This document shows positions 17,046 to 25,176 of a stretch of 64,000 nt of DNA, piece after piece. Where the stretch lies: NCBI RefSeq assembly GCF_001894805.1, contig NZ_BCWX01000005.1, positions 248,001-312,000 of the forward strand, read 5' to 3'. How positions within the stretch are numbered: position 1 is the stretch's first letter; the number at the start of each line of letters is the position of its first letter. The translations under genes were made by a program, and so were the position numbers. A model generated the notes under the pieces. The model ran no database searches. It was not told the DNA's origin and worked only from the letters and a program-made list of their open reading frames with translations. Source of the stretch: Rhodococcus globerulus NBRC 14531. GTDB taxonomy: Bacteria > Actinomycetota > Actinomycetes > Mycobacteriales > Mycobacteriaceae.

Positions 17046-18287
17046 TTATCTGTGGGGACACGGATCGGTCCGCAGGGCGCTCACCCACGCGAACACCGCC
17101 GAGACCAGCGCAAAGGCGCAAGCAACGAGGTAGGCCGCACCGATGTCCCAGCTCCCCGCGATCGCTCCCGCAACCAAGGCGCCTACCGGTGAACCGCCCC
17201 AGGCCACCATCCTCGCCGTCGTATTCACACGCCCCTGAAGATGATCGGGAGTCAGGCGCTGACGCGCACCGATGCCGTTGAGGATGGTGATCGTCGCACA
17301 GCCCGAATAGACGCCCAGCGCAGCAATTGCAACAACGGCGCTCTCGGTGGTCGCCACGAGGAACAACACCACCGGGGCGACGGTCAGCGAGCCGATCGTA
17401 ATCGACCCGACCGGCCACTGCGCCGGCAAGCGTGGGAGCACGACGGCACCGACAACCCCACCGATGGAGACGGCCGTCCACAGTGCGCCGATCATCGGAC
17501 TCGACGTCGAAATCCCCAACCTCTCGGACGCGTAGACCACCAGGAGTGCCGTAACAGCGCCCTGCGTCAGGGAATTCACGAAGCCGACACCAGTCAAGGC
17601 TCGCAAGAGCCGCGACCGCCAGAGGAAGGTCAGCCCCTCCCGGATATCACGTGCAATGCTGGAGTTCGAGGTTGTGCTCGCCACCGGCGTGACCGAAAAC
17701 GACGCACCGATCGAGCCCATCGCCAATGCAGCCACCACATAAGCCAGTGCGTCGGCTCCCAGGGCATAAGCGGGGCCGATCGACGCCACGAGCACCCCGG
17801 CGACCGCCGGGAACGCCACGTCGATCAAGGTGCCCGCCGTCCACAGAGCACTGTTGGCGGCCGGTATTCCCCGCCGACCTACCAAGGCAGGCAATGCGCC
17901 GAATGCTGCGGCGTCGAACCACACGAAACATGTTCCGATGCAGATCGATACGCCGATGGCGTGCCAGGCAGTCAATACGCCTAGCGACTGCGCCGCCGGA
18001 ATGCTCGCCAACGCGATAGCGGCTAAAGCCTGCGCACACAGGATGACCGTCCGCCGATTGACACGGTCGGCCGCGGCGCCCGCCACCAAGCCGAACACGA
18101 GATAGGGCAGGACTGTTCCGGCGGCCGAGAGCGAGGTGAGAAACGGTGACCGACTGATGTCGAACACCAGAACGGGCATCGCTACGCCGGTGACCGCCGC
18201 ACCCGCGACTGCAACAGTGCGGGCCGTGAAGAACAGCCGAAAGGACCTGTCTCGAAATACATGTCGGTGCGTGTCTGAAGTTTGCAC
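17046..18287 (-). CDS. MFS transporter, EntS-like exporter
   Basis: Twelve-helix major facilitator of about 413 residues. The N-terminal helices, the ADRVNRRTV loop between helices 2 and 3, and the FAL/SGAxxG-type segments resemble EntS/siderophore-exporter and macrolide-efflux members. The GTG at 18287 is chosen because TACTAT lies six bases upstream, a leaderless arrangement, and this box is inside a perfect palindrome, so binding there would block initiation. Downstream on the same strand is a complete FecCD-type importer. Export of a metallophore paired with uptake of its metal complex is the simplest reading; drug efflux is the alternative. Confidence 0.8.
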   Translation of the reverse strand: MQTSDTHRHVFRDRSFRLFFTARTVAVAGAAVTGVAMPVLVFDISRSPFLTSLSAAGTVLPYLVFGLVAGAAADRVNRRTVILCAQALAAIALASIPAAQSLGVLTAWHAIGVSICIGTCFVWFDAAAFGALPALVGRRGIPAANSALWTAGTLIDVAFPAVAGVLVASIGPAYALGADALAYVVAALAMGSIGASFSVTPVASTTSNSSIARDIREGLTFLWRSRLLRALTGVGFVNSLTQGAVTALLVVYASERLGISTSSPMIGALWTAVSIGGVVGAVVLPRLPAQWPVGSITIGSLTVAPVVLFLVATTESAVVAIAALGVYSGCATITILNGIGARQRLTPDHLQGRVNTTARMVAWGGSPVGALVAGAIAGSWDIGAAYLVACAFALVSAVFAWVSALRTDPCPHR

Positions 18288-18290
18288 AGC

Positions 18291-18325
18291 GACATAGTAA
18301 TGGAAATCATTTCCATTACTATGTC
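18291..18325. promoter_or_regulatory. Perfect 35-bp palindrome, Zur/Fur-like operator
   Basis: Arms GACATAGTAATGGAAAT (18291-18307) and its exact complement (18309-18325) around a central C. The core AATGGAAAT-C-ATTTCCATT has the size, symmetry and base pattern of actinobacterial Zur (Fur-family) boxes. It covers the -10 box TACTAT (18299-18294, minus strand) of the MFS gene and overlaps the last codons of the saccharopine-dehydrogenase-like gene. It does not resemble an IdeR box. Confidence 0.75.
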
Positions 18326-19251
18326 TGCCTGACCACCAATGCTGGAATACCCGCCTGTAGCGACTCAGTCGACTCCACCGAATGAAGCCACGTCGGTCGC
18401 GCAATCGGAGACTGACGAATGACGTCCACGGCGCGCGCAGCGATCATGGCTGTCGCAGCCGATTGACTCCGGCCGGACGCCCATAGCGTCGGGCCGGTTT
18501 CGGTGCGGGCCATGACAATCCAGCGATCCGAACCCCACATCTTCTTGGGAACTACTTTCTGCAAGGGCGGTGCCCACGTCATCGCGGCCAAACCGAGCGT
18601 CGCCGCCGAGGTATCCAGACGCAAGTAGGTTCTCACCGGCACGCCGAGATCACGCGTCAAAGCATGTTGATCGGAGAAGTCCGCGCGCACCGCTGGACCC
18701 TTGCGGTAGCCAGGCGCCTCGGCCGGGACGTCGAATACCTTCATTCCCGTGTAGTTGCGGACGAGTTCACCGCTCGGATCACGAAACCTGGTGCCCAACA
18801 TTCCGTACGTCCACGCCGTGGCCGCGGGGCCGTGAAGTTCGCCGCCGCCAAGACCTACCATGATGTCCACCGGTCCGCTGCCGAGTCGATGTGCCTCCGC
18901 CGCAAGAACACTGGTCAATCCCGGCGCTAATCCGACACCCAGCAGCACGGGACCGTCGACGTTTTCCAATGCATCGCAGTACGCCGACGTCGCAGTGATG
19001 TCCACAAAGGTAGCTCCACCCCGAACTGCTTGCTGCGCCAACCAGACGTCTTCGAATCCCGACGCGTTGACCACCACGTCGTAGCCCGATACGGCCCGAG
19101 AGTAGGCGTCCTGATCGGTCAGATCGACAGCCACGTCGGCGCGAGCGGCGTTGCGCCCGGCAGAAAACGCTGACACGGCGGGGTCCGTACGGAACTCCTC
19201 CATCAGCGGGACACCCACTGCGCCATAGCCGCCCAGAACCAGGACCTTCAT
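18319..19251 (-). CDS. Saccharopine dehydrogenase-like NAD(P)-binding protein
   Basis: Protein of 310 residues. The N-terminal Rossmann domain starts MKVLVLGGYGAVG, and later strand/loop elements (YDVVVNASG, GVGLAPGLTSVLA) fit the saccharopine dehydrogenase/homospermidine-synthase-like group. The family includes true amino-acid dehydrogenases and many uncharacterised oxidoreductases. The start at 19251 has GGAGGG nine bases upstream. It is divergent from a TetR regulator across a 54-bp gap containing a 30-bp palindrome, so it is probably TetR-repressed. No nicotianamine-synthase-like partner is nearby, so an opine metallophore role is not supported. Confidence 0.75.
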   Translation of the reverse strand: MKVLVLGGYGAVGVPLMEEFRTDPAVSAFSAGRNAARADVAVDLTDQDAYSRAVSGYDVVVNASGFEDVWLAQQAVRGGATFVDITATSAYCDALENVDGPVLLGVGLAPGLTSVLAAEAHRLGSGPVDIMVGLGGGELHGPAATAWTYGMLGTRFRDPSGELVRNYTGMKVFDVPAEAPGYRKGPAVRADFSDQHALTRDLGVPVRTYLRLDTSAATLGLAAMTWAPPLQKVVPKKMWGSDRWIVMARTETGPTLWASGRSQSAATAMIAARAVDVIRQSPIARPTWLHSVESTESLQAGIPALVVRQT

Positions 19252-19272
19252 TTTCTTGTTCCCTCCGAGTAG

Positions 19273-19302
19273 CTGGAGCTTCACTCTAGAGCTAAACTCC
19301 AG
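19273..19302. promoter_or_regulatory. TetR operator candidate, 30-bp imperfect palindrome
   Basis: CTGGAG (19273-19278) and CTCCAG (19297-19302) flank a central CTCTAGAG (19284-19291), all sharing one dyad axis. It sits between divergent genes and covers the -10 box of the TetR gene, fitting autorepression plus control of the saccharopine-dehydrogenase-like gene. Confidence 0.6.
19293..19298 (+). promoter_or_regulatory. -10 box TAAACT, leaderless TetR transcript
   Basis: TANNNT hexamer seven bases before the ATG at 19306. No ribosome-binding site precedes that ATG. Confidence 0.5.
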
Positions 19303-19305
19303 CGC

Positions 19306-19944
19306 ATGGTGGGGGTAGAAACAGTGGCACAGGCGACCGCACGATCGAAGATCATCGCGGCGGCGCGGCATGTCTTCGTCAATCCGGGATACGCGGCAGC
19401 GACTATCAAACAACTGGCCGATGCGGCCGACGTTTCGGTCCAAAGCGTCTACTTCGTCTTCGGCAACAAGCCGAGCGTATTGTCGGCGCTGCTGGAAGTC
19501 GAGGTCGCCGGCGACGAGGCTCGGATAAGCACTCTGGATCGGCCGTGGGTGGCGGCGGCACTCGGTGCGCCACATCCCCTCGGACAACTACGCATTCAGG
19601 TTCATCACGGGCGACTCATCCTCGAACGAACCGCAGACATCCTGCTGGCCTTGCGCGCCGCCGCATCCGCTGACGAGGACGCGGCACTGCTGTGGCAAAC
19701 CAATCTCGCTCAGCGGAGAACCGTGCAACAGCACCTCATGATCGGGCTCGTGGAGAAGGACCCGTCCGTCGATCTCGAGACCGCGATAAACGTCGCGCTC
19801 ACTTTGACGAGTGCCGAAACCTATACCGATCTCGTGGTCGAGTCGGGGTGGACCGGCGAGCAATACGAAGAATGGGTGGTCGGCACACTTGCCTCCACCC
19901 TCGGCCTGGACCAAGCGAAGAAGTCCAGGCCGCGCCGCGTGTGA
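19306..19944 (+). CDS. TetR-family transcriptional regulator
   Basis: Protein of 212 residues. The N-terminal helix-turn-helix (about residues 15-60) reads with the classic pattern: IIAAARHVF, GY..ATIKQLADAADVSVQSVYFVFGNK. The ligand-binding C-terminal part is variable, as expected. Leaderless start at 19306 is supported by TAAACT seven bases upstream; a GTG at 19324 with a GGGGG stretch before it is an alternative that would remove six residues. Divergent from the saccharopine-dehydrogenase-like gene, which it likely represses. Its stop abuts the stop of the convergent PAS gene. Confidence 0.88.
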   Translation: MVGVETVAQATARSKIIAAARHVFVNPGYAAATIKQLADAADVSVQSVYFVFGNKPSVLSALLEVEVAGDEARISTLDRPWVAAALGAPHPLGQLRIQVHHGRLILERTADILLALRAAASADEDAALLWQTNLAQRRTVQQHLMIGLVEKDPSVDLETAINVALTLTSAETYTDLVVESGWTGEQYEEWVVGTLASTLGLDQAKKSRPRRV

Positions 19945-20385
19945 TCAGGCGTTTGGTTTGTCCAAGGTATGACGCGGGTTGTTCCACAATCGCTCTGTCA
20001 GGTCGTGGAAAACTGCCAGAGTGATTGTGTCGTCGTCACGCCGAAGCAACGATTGACTGACCGTCGCGCGAACCAAAGTGCTGTCGGCGTGGACAAATTC
20101 CTTGATCGAACCCGGCTCGGAACTCAACTCGCGGTGAGCCTGCTCCGCACTGACGTCGTCGGCATCCTTGTCGTACATGATGTCCTGCAGACGCAAGGCG
20201 GCGACGGCTTTCTTCGGGTAGCCGAGCATGTCGGCAAAGGACGGATTGGCAAAAACAATGCTGCCGTCGCGGTGCACGGCCACCACCGGGACCGGCAATC
20301 TGTCCAGCAGGATCAACGGCGGCATCTGCTCGAGATCTGCGATCGGTGATTGCGTCGGCGGCGCAACATTGCGGCGGCGTTCCAT
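19945..20385 (-). CDS. Stand-alone PAS-domain protein
   Basis: Protein of 146 residues holding essentially one PAS domain (about residues 25-130: VPVVAVHRDGSIVFANPSFADMLGY is the opening signature region) and no output domain. PAS domains sense small molecules, redox state or light, or mediate dimerisation. The start at 20385 is chosen because AGAGGA lies seven bases upstream; an ATG at 20400 is possible. It lies downstream of nothing obvious and convergent to the TetR gene. The partner is unknown. Confidence 0.75.
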   Translation of the reverse strand: MERRRNVAPPTQSPIADLEQMPPLILLDRLPVPVVAVHRDGSIVFANPSFADMLGYPKKAVAALRLQDIMYDKDADDVSAEQAHRELSSEPGSIKEFVHADSTLVRATVSQSLLRRDDDTITLAVFHDLTERLWNNPRHTLDKPNA

Positions 20386-20494
20386 AACACGTCCTCTCAT
20401 GTTGCCCAGTCGCAACAGTCTAGCGTCCCAGCTATCTGTCGGTTGACTTCCGGTTGGGGAATTTCGACGGTCACTGGAGACCACGCCCCCGCAG

Positions 20495-21235
20495 TCAGGC
20501 CGCGAATACCTCCCGATCGACTGTCAGGGATCCATCAACCACACGATAAACATTATCCATCCGATGCAGGTGTCCGCGGTCGTGTGTCACGAGAAGAGTT
20601 GCAGCATTGTGTTCTCGCACGACTCCGATGATCAAATCCATGACCGCCGCGCCACGTTCCTGATCGAGCGCGCTCGTGGGCTCATCCACCACCAACAGTT
20701 GCGGATCGTTCATCAAGGCGCGCGCGAGATTCACCCGCTGACGCTGACCACCGGACAGTTGCCCTGGACGCTTCCCGCTGTGATCTGCCAATCCAACCGC
20801 ATCGAGCAAATCCATCGCTTTCGCTTTCGCAGCTTTGCGACGCGCCCGCGACGTGAACACGGACTGCCCCAGATGCGCCATCACCTCGAGCTGTTCGAGG
20901 GCCGTCAACGACGACACCAGATTGGATTGCTGGAACACGATGCCGATGGACGTGCGTCGAAGTTCGGACGCGTCGCGGCGGCCGAGTGTCGCAAGATCCG
21001 TGGCTTCGCCGCCGGTGCGCAGGTAGACGTGGCCCGAGTCCGGGCGAATAAGCGTCGACGCCACCGCGAGCAGGCTGGACTTTCCCGAACCCGACGGGCC
21101 GGTGATCGCGGCAATCTCCCCGCGATCGAGCCGCAGGGACACGTCGTCGAGAGCGGTGACGCGGGATTGTCCGTCGGGAAATGTCAGGTTGACGTTTTGG
21201 ATGTCGAGAACGGTGCTTCCGGCTGCAGAGGTCAT
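20495..21235 (-). CDS. ABC transporter ATP-binding protein, MacB/LolD type
   Basis: ATPase of 246 residues. Walker A GPSGSGKSS near residue 42, Q-loop FQQSNLVSSLTALEQ, signature LSGGQRQR, Walker B LLVVDEPTSALD and switch His THDR. The Q-loop context and length fit exporters paired with FtsX-like permeases. Its start overlaps the permease stop by 4 bases. Together with the divergent sensor kinase and regulator it forms the common actinobacterial layout of an efflux or envelope-stress module. Confidence 0.9.
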   Translation of the reverse strand: MTSAAGSTVLDIQNVNLTFPDGQSRVTALDDVSLRLDRGEIAAITGPSGSGKSSLLAVASTLIRPDSGHVYLRTGGEATDLATLGRRDASELRRTSIGIVFQQSNLVSSLTALEQLEVMAHLGQSVFTSRARRKAAKAKAMDLLDAVGLADHSGKRPGQLSGGQRQRVNLARALMNDPQLLVVDEPTSALDQERGAAVMDLIIGVVREHNAATLLVTHDRGHLHRMDNVYRVVDGSLTVDREVFAA

Positions 21236-22278
21236 CGCGAACTCCCTAGTGCTGTGAGCGGATCAGTGGTGAAGAGGAATCGAAGAGCAAACGCGGCGCC
21301 GAGCAGGCCGAGCCCGATGAGCGCCACTGCGGGCACCAGAGTTGTGGACGCGTCCAATACGAAAGGCATCGAATCGCCGATCACCGAACCGGCGATCGCA
21401 GTCAAGCCGATTCCGAGCGAAACGCCGACAACAAGCACGATGAACGCCTGGCCAAGCGCGTCGCGGACCAAGGAACCCGACGTCGCGCCGAGCGCTTTCA
21501 ACGTTGCGATATCCGGCATGCGCTGGATCGTCCACACCGTGAAGAATGCGCCGATCACGAGAGCCGAGATCGCGAGCAACATCACCGTCATCAAGGTCAA
21601 CGACCCGTTCTCGGACTTGTACGACCCGATGGCATCGAGCGAGCCGGTCACCGTCGTCGACGTTGTTGATGCCGCATCGTCGATTGCCGAAGGATCCGAC
21701 GCGCCGGATACAGCCAGAATTGTTGCTACCCCGCCGCGCGGATTCAGGTCCTGCCAATCCGCGAGTGTCGTCCAGACGACGGGAGTGTGGCTGTACCAGT
21801 CATCGCCGCGAACTGCGCTGACGGTGAACTCCCCGGAGCCGATGCTGACTCGGTCACCGTCGGCTGCGCCCAAGTCCCGGGCGGCGCCCTCGCTGAGGAC
21901 CACCGTTCCCGGAGCGTCGGGCGTCCGGTTGCCGAAACCGCCGTCAGCACCGAACAGCGCCACCGACTTCTGGTTCGAGCCCACCACACCGGCCTTACCG
22001 CGGCCGATGCCGACGGGATCCACAGTCTGTGCGCCTGCCGTCCAGGCTGCGAGTTGATCAGCGGTGAGTGCCGATTCGTCGAACGACGCACCCGCCCCGG
22101 TATCGGCGAACACGACGGTATCCGCCGTCATCGACTCGATGGCAGAAACATTCTGATGGCGTAGCCCGGCGGTCAAACCGCTGAGAAAGCTGACCAGCAG
22201 TGCAACCAACAGAACCACCGCCGAGATCAGCGCGAAACGACCTCGCGCTGCCCGTAAGTCCTTCATTGCGACAAACAC
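21232..22278 (-). CDS. FtsX-like ABC permease
   Basis: Membrane protein of 348 residues: one N-terminal helix, a large extracytoplasmic domain (about residues 45-215, MacB-periplasmic-like) and three C-terminal helices, the FtsX/MacB permease layout. The GTG start at 22278 is selected because GAAAGGA lies seven bases upstream and homologues begin just before the KDLRAARGRF segment; an ATG four codons later is an alternative. Works with the downstream ATPase. Substrate unknown. Confidence 0.85.
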   Translation of the reverse strand: MFVAMKDLRAARGRFALISAVVLLVALLVSFLSGLTAGLRHQNVSAIESMTADTVVFADTGAGASFDESALTADQLAAWTAGAQTVDPVGIGRGKAGVVGSNQKSVALFGADGGFGNRTPDAPGTVVLSEGAARDLGAADGDRVSIGSGEFTVSAVRGDDWYSHTPVVWTTLADWQDLNPRGGVATILAVSGASDPSAIDDAASTTSTTVTGSLDAIGSYKSENGSLTLMTVMLLAISALVIGAFFTVWTIQRMPDIATLKALGATSGSLVRDALGQAFIVLVVGVSLGIGLTAIAGSVIGDSMPFVLDASTTLVPAVALIGLGLLGAAFALRFLFTTDPLTALGSSR

Positions 22279-22431
22279 TGTGAATTCCTTTCCTGTGCTT
22301 GCCTCTACACTCCCGCTGATCCACACTCTTTCCATCGCACCTCGGACGGACATCGCGGCCAACCGAAGTAGGACCCGCGATTACAACTTTTGATGGATGG
22401 CGCGGCGCCGAACCTGGTTAAGCTGGGCGAG

Positions 22432-23595
22432 ATGCACCGATCACCGCTCACACCTGTCTTTGCCGGCCTCCAACTCGGCCTGCACATACTGGTTGTTGCG
22501 CTGGCCGGCGTTGTTCTTCTGAGGGCGATCGTCGACGAAACCGCGGCGACGCCGTACATCATCGCCTTGACGGTGATCTTCACCGCGATCTACCTGTTCG
22601 GGGTGGTCAAGCGCCTGCGCGGGAATGCCGCGCGCTGGTGGCTGGCCCTGCTGACCCTCGTGTGGATAGTTCTGATGGCGCTGTCCGCCGAGGCTGCCTA
22701 CCTCGTTTTCGGTCTGTTCTTCCTCTACGTTCACCTGCTACGACGCCCGTGGAGCCTGGTAGCGGTAGTGACCGCGACGTCGGTCGCGGTGATCGGAACA
22801 GGTCTGCACCGGGGATGGTCCATCGCGGGGGCAATCGGTCCGATGATCGGCGCCGCTGTCGCGGTTGCCATCGGACTCGGCTATCAAGCGCTGTACCGGG
22901 AGGCCGCCGAGCGCGGTCGCCTGATCGACGAGTTGATGAACACGCGTGAGGAATTGGCGTCGACGTCACGAGATGCCGGCAAACTTGCAGAACGCGAGCG
23001 ACTCGCCGCCGAAATTCACGACACTGTTGCCCAAGGTCTTTCGAGCATCCAGATGCTGCTGCATGCCGCAGAACGCGCCGATCCGAACAGTCCCGCCGTG
23101 CGTCAGATCAGCCTCGCCCGCGAAGCTGCAGCAGACAGCCTTGCCGAAACCCGGCAACTGATAGCGGAATTGACACCCGCAGCGCTGGATGGTCAGTCAC
23201 TGTCCGACGCACTTGGCCGAATCTGCGAGCGCGCGTCCAGCGCTCACATCGAGGCCCGTGCCGTAGTCGAAGGCGAGCCGATCGCGCTACCGATGCCGCT
23301 CGAGGCAACCCTCGTCCGGATCGCTCAGGGCGCGGTGGCGAACGTTCTGCGCCACGCCCACGCCACTCGAATGGCCGTGACACTCACGTATTCCACGGAC
23401 ACCGTCAGCCTCGACATCGTCGACAACGGTGTCGGTTTCGACATCTCGGTCCTGGATCGCGGGCCCGCCGAATCTTTTGGACTCAACGCAATTCGGCGAC
23501 GTGTCCAACTGCAAGGCGGCACTTTCGACATCGAGTCGGAGCCAGGGCACACTGCAGTCACCGTGACCTTCCCCCTCGAGATCGGCGACGAATGA
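22432..23595 (+). CDS. Sensor histidine kinase, NarL/HisKA_3 type
   Basis: About 387 residues. Four to five N-terminal membrane helices (to about residue 155) lead to a dimerisation helix with phospho-acceptor His in AAEIHDTVAQG (about H196) and an HATPase_c domain with DNGVGFD and a nearby Gly-rich lid. No large extracytoplasmic loop is visible, so it probably senses within the membrane. The start is uncertain: ATG at 22432 is used, ATG at 22393 is possible, neither with a strong ribosome-binding site. Stop overlaps the response regulator start by 4 bases. Divergent from the ABC exporter it probably controls. Confidence 0.87.
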   Translation: MHRSPLTPVFAGLQLGLHILVVALAGVVLLRAIVDETAATPYIIALTVIFTAIYLFGVVKRLRGNAARWWLALLTLVWIVLMALSAEAAYLVFGLFFLYVHLLRRPWSLVAVVTATSVAVIGTGLHRGWSIAGAIGPMIGAAVAVAIGLGYQALYREAAERGRLIDELMNTREELASTSRDAGKLAERERLAAEIHDTVAQGLSSIQMLLHAAERADPNSPAVRQISLAREAAADSLAETRQLIAELTPAALDGQSLSDALGRICERASSAHIEARAVVEGEPIALPMPLEATLVRIAQGAVANVLRHAHATRMAVTLTYSTDTVSLDIVDNGVGFDISVLDRGPAESFGLNAIRRRVQLQGGTFDIESEPGHTAVTVTFPLEIGDE

Positions 23596-24209
23596 TCCGT
23601 TTACTGCTGGCCGACGATCACGCCATCGTACGAGCCGGTTTGCGCGCTCTCCTCGAGAGTGAACCCGACATCGAAGTGATCGGTGAAGCGGGAACCGCCG
23701 AAGAGGCCATCGCATTCTGCGCCACCACACCAGTCGACTTGGTACTCATGGATTTACGGTTCGGCCCTGGAAAATCAGGCGTCGACGCCACCCGAAGTGT
23801 CTGCGCACTGCCTGACCCACCTCACGTACTTGTGGTGACGAATTACGACACCGATGCGGATATCCTCAGCGCCGTCGAAGCCGGAGCCAGCGGATACCTA
23901 CTCAAGGACACTCCGCCGCCAGAACTCCTCGCGGCGGTCCGCTCTGCCGCTGCGGGCGACAGCGTTCTTTCTCCCGCAATCGCATCCAAGTTGATGACCC
24001 GGGTCAGAAAACCCGAAACCAGCCTCAGTCCACGAGAAATCGAGGTTCTGAAGCTGGTAGCGGCCGGAAAGTCGAACCGCGAAATCGGCAAGGAACTGTT
24101 CCTCAGCGAGACTACGGTCAAATCTCACCTGGTCCACATTTTTGGCAAGCTGGGCGTGAAGTCACGAACCTCCGCGGTCGCCCGGGCTCGGGAGTTGGGC
24201 TCGATCTAA
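23592..24209 (+). CDS. Response regulator, NarL/LuxR type
   Basis: Protein of 205 residues. The receiver domain has acidic pocket D8-D9, phospho-acceptor D54 (VLMDLRFG) and the conserved Lys in LLKDTPP. The C-terminal LuxR helix-turn-helix reads LSPREIEVLKLVAAGKSNREIGKELFL, then ETTVKSH (quoted in two parts). Coupled to the upstream kinase by an ATGA overlap. Likely target is the divergent MacB-type ABC exporter promoter in the gap at about 22280-22430. Confidence 0.92.
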   Translation: MIRLLLADDHAIVRAGLRALLESEPDIEVIGEAGTAEEAIAFCATTPVDLVLMDLRFGPGKSGVDATRSVCALPDPPHVLVVTNYDTDADILSAVEAGASGYLLKDTPPPELLAAVRSAAAGDSVLSPAIASKLMTRVRKPETSLSPREIEVLKLVAAGKSNREIGKELFLSETTVKSHLVHIFGKLGVKSRTSAVARARELGSI

Positions 24210-24339
24210 CCTGTCCGAAATGCCTCTTGATTCGAATATATGCCCGCCAGGGCCCAGTCCACCGAGACTGAACCCTATAGCCGCGGGACTATGTCCTCCT
24301 TGCGACAGCATCTGTCCCCACATCGACAGGCCGAAACCC

Positions 24340-24345
24340 TATGGT
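24340..24345 (+). promoter_or_regulatory. -10 box TATGGT, leaderless SIP transcript
   Basis: TANNNT hexamer six bases before the ATG at 24352, with no Shine-Dalgarno sequence between. Confidence 0.5.
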
Positions 24346-24351
24346 CGAAGC

Positions 24352-25167
24352 ATGTCTTTCTGCGAGCCCGCCCGCGTCGTATCCGTCGTGTCCCTGACAC
24401 CGCACATGCGGCGGATCAGCATCGAGGCAGAAGGCGACTGGCATTGGCCGACCGGCGGGCAGGGTGACGAGCGAATCGACCTCGCCTTCCCCAAACCCGG
24501 CGAAACAGAGGCGAATTACGAGTTCTTCAACATTCCCGACTACGGCAAAGCCGAACTGGGGACCGAGCCGCCGTGGCGGCACTACACAGTGCGCAAGGTG
24601 CACGACGGTGGTCGACGTCTCGACATCGACTTCGTCGTGCACCCTGGCGGTATTGCTGCGGATTGGGCCTTGCGGGCGGAACCCGGACACCTACTCGGCG
24701 TTTTCTGGTCCGATAGTTCGCGCTCTCATTACCAAGCCCCGGCCGGCCCACGCTGGCAACTGCTTGTCGCAGACGCAACGGGACTCCCGGGTTTGGGCAG
24801 GATTGTCGAAGAACTCCGCGAAGGCGATGTCGCACACGCGATCATCGAGGTGGAAACGGAAGAAGATCGACAGGCATTAGTCACTCGCGGCGAAGTCACG
24901 TACACGTGGCTCACGGGGAGTGGTCTCGGAAAGGCACCGAGCGCACTTTTCGATGCTGTCGAGAAGGTAGAGTTCCCTGACTCCGATTCAGAGAATACCT
25001 ACGCCTGGGTGGCGTGCGAAAGCGCAACAAGCCGACGAATTCGTAAGCATCTGAGGGAAGTTCGTGGAATCTCCCGCGACAAGCACAATGTTGTCGGGTA
25101 TTGGCGAGAGGGCGCCGACGGTCATGTCTCCGGCATGAACAGCGAGGACGTTACCGTCGGCGCCTGA
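24352..25167 (+). CDS. Siderophore-interacting protein (FAD-linked ferric-chelate reductase family)
   Basis: Protein of 271 residues of the ViuB/SIP family, which uses FAD and NAD(P)H to reduce ferric siderophores and release iron in the cytoplasm. Seen: the FAD-binding RHYTVRK motif (RxYTxR type) at about residue 80, a DFVVHPGG strand typical of the family, and a C-terminal domain with WVACESA (NAD-binding region). The leaderless start at 24352 is preferred to an ATG-less extension to 24220. It lies apart from the FecCD importer, about 8 kb away. Confidence 0.85.
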   Translation: MSFCEPARVVSVVSLTPHMRRISIEAEGDWHWPTGGQGDERIDLAFPKPGETEANYEFFNIPDYGKAELGTEPPWRHYTVRKVHDGGRRLDIDFVVHPGGIAADWALRAEPGHLLGVFWSDSSRSHYQAPAGPRWQLLVADATGLPGLGRIVEELREGDVAHAIIEVETEEDRQALVTRGEVTYTWLTGSGLGKAPSALFDAVEKVEFPDSDSENTYAWVACESATSRRIRKHLREVRGISRDKHNVVGYWREGADGHVSGMNSEDVTVGA

Positions 25168-25176
25168 GCGCGGTGA

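Noticed and set aside
17241..17984. Plus-strand frame opposite the MFS exporter
   Set aside because: Arg-rich shadow frame; the minus strand encodes a clear 12-helix transporter.
18291..18325. IdeR (iron) box
   Set aside because: The sequence lacks the TTAGGTTAGGCTAACCTAA pattern; the ATTTCCATT symmetry fits Zur/Fur better.
14129..19251. Opine metallophore (staphylopine-type) biosynthesis cluster
   Set aside because: A saccharopine-dehydrogenase-like gene lies next to an exporter and importer, but no nicotianamine-synthase-like gene exists, and that gene has its own TetR control.
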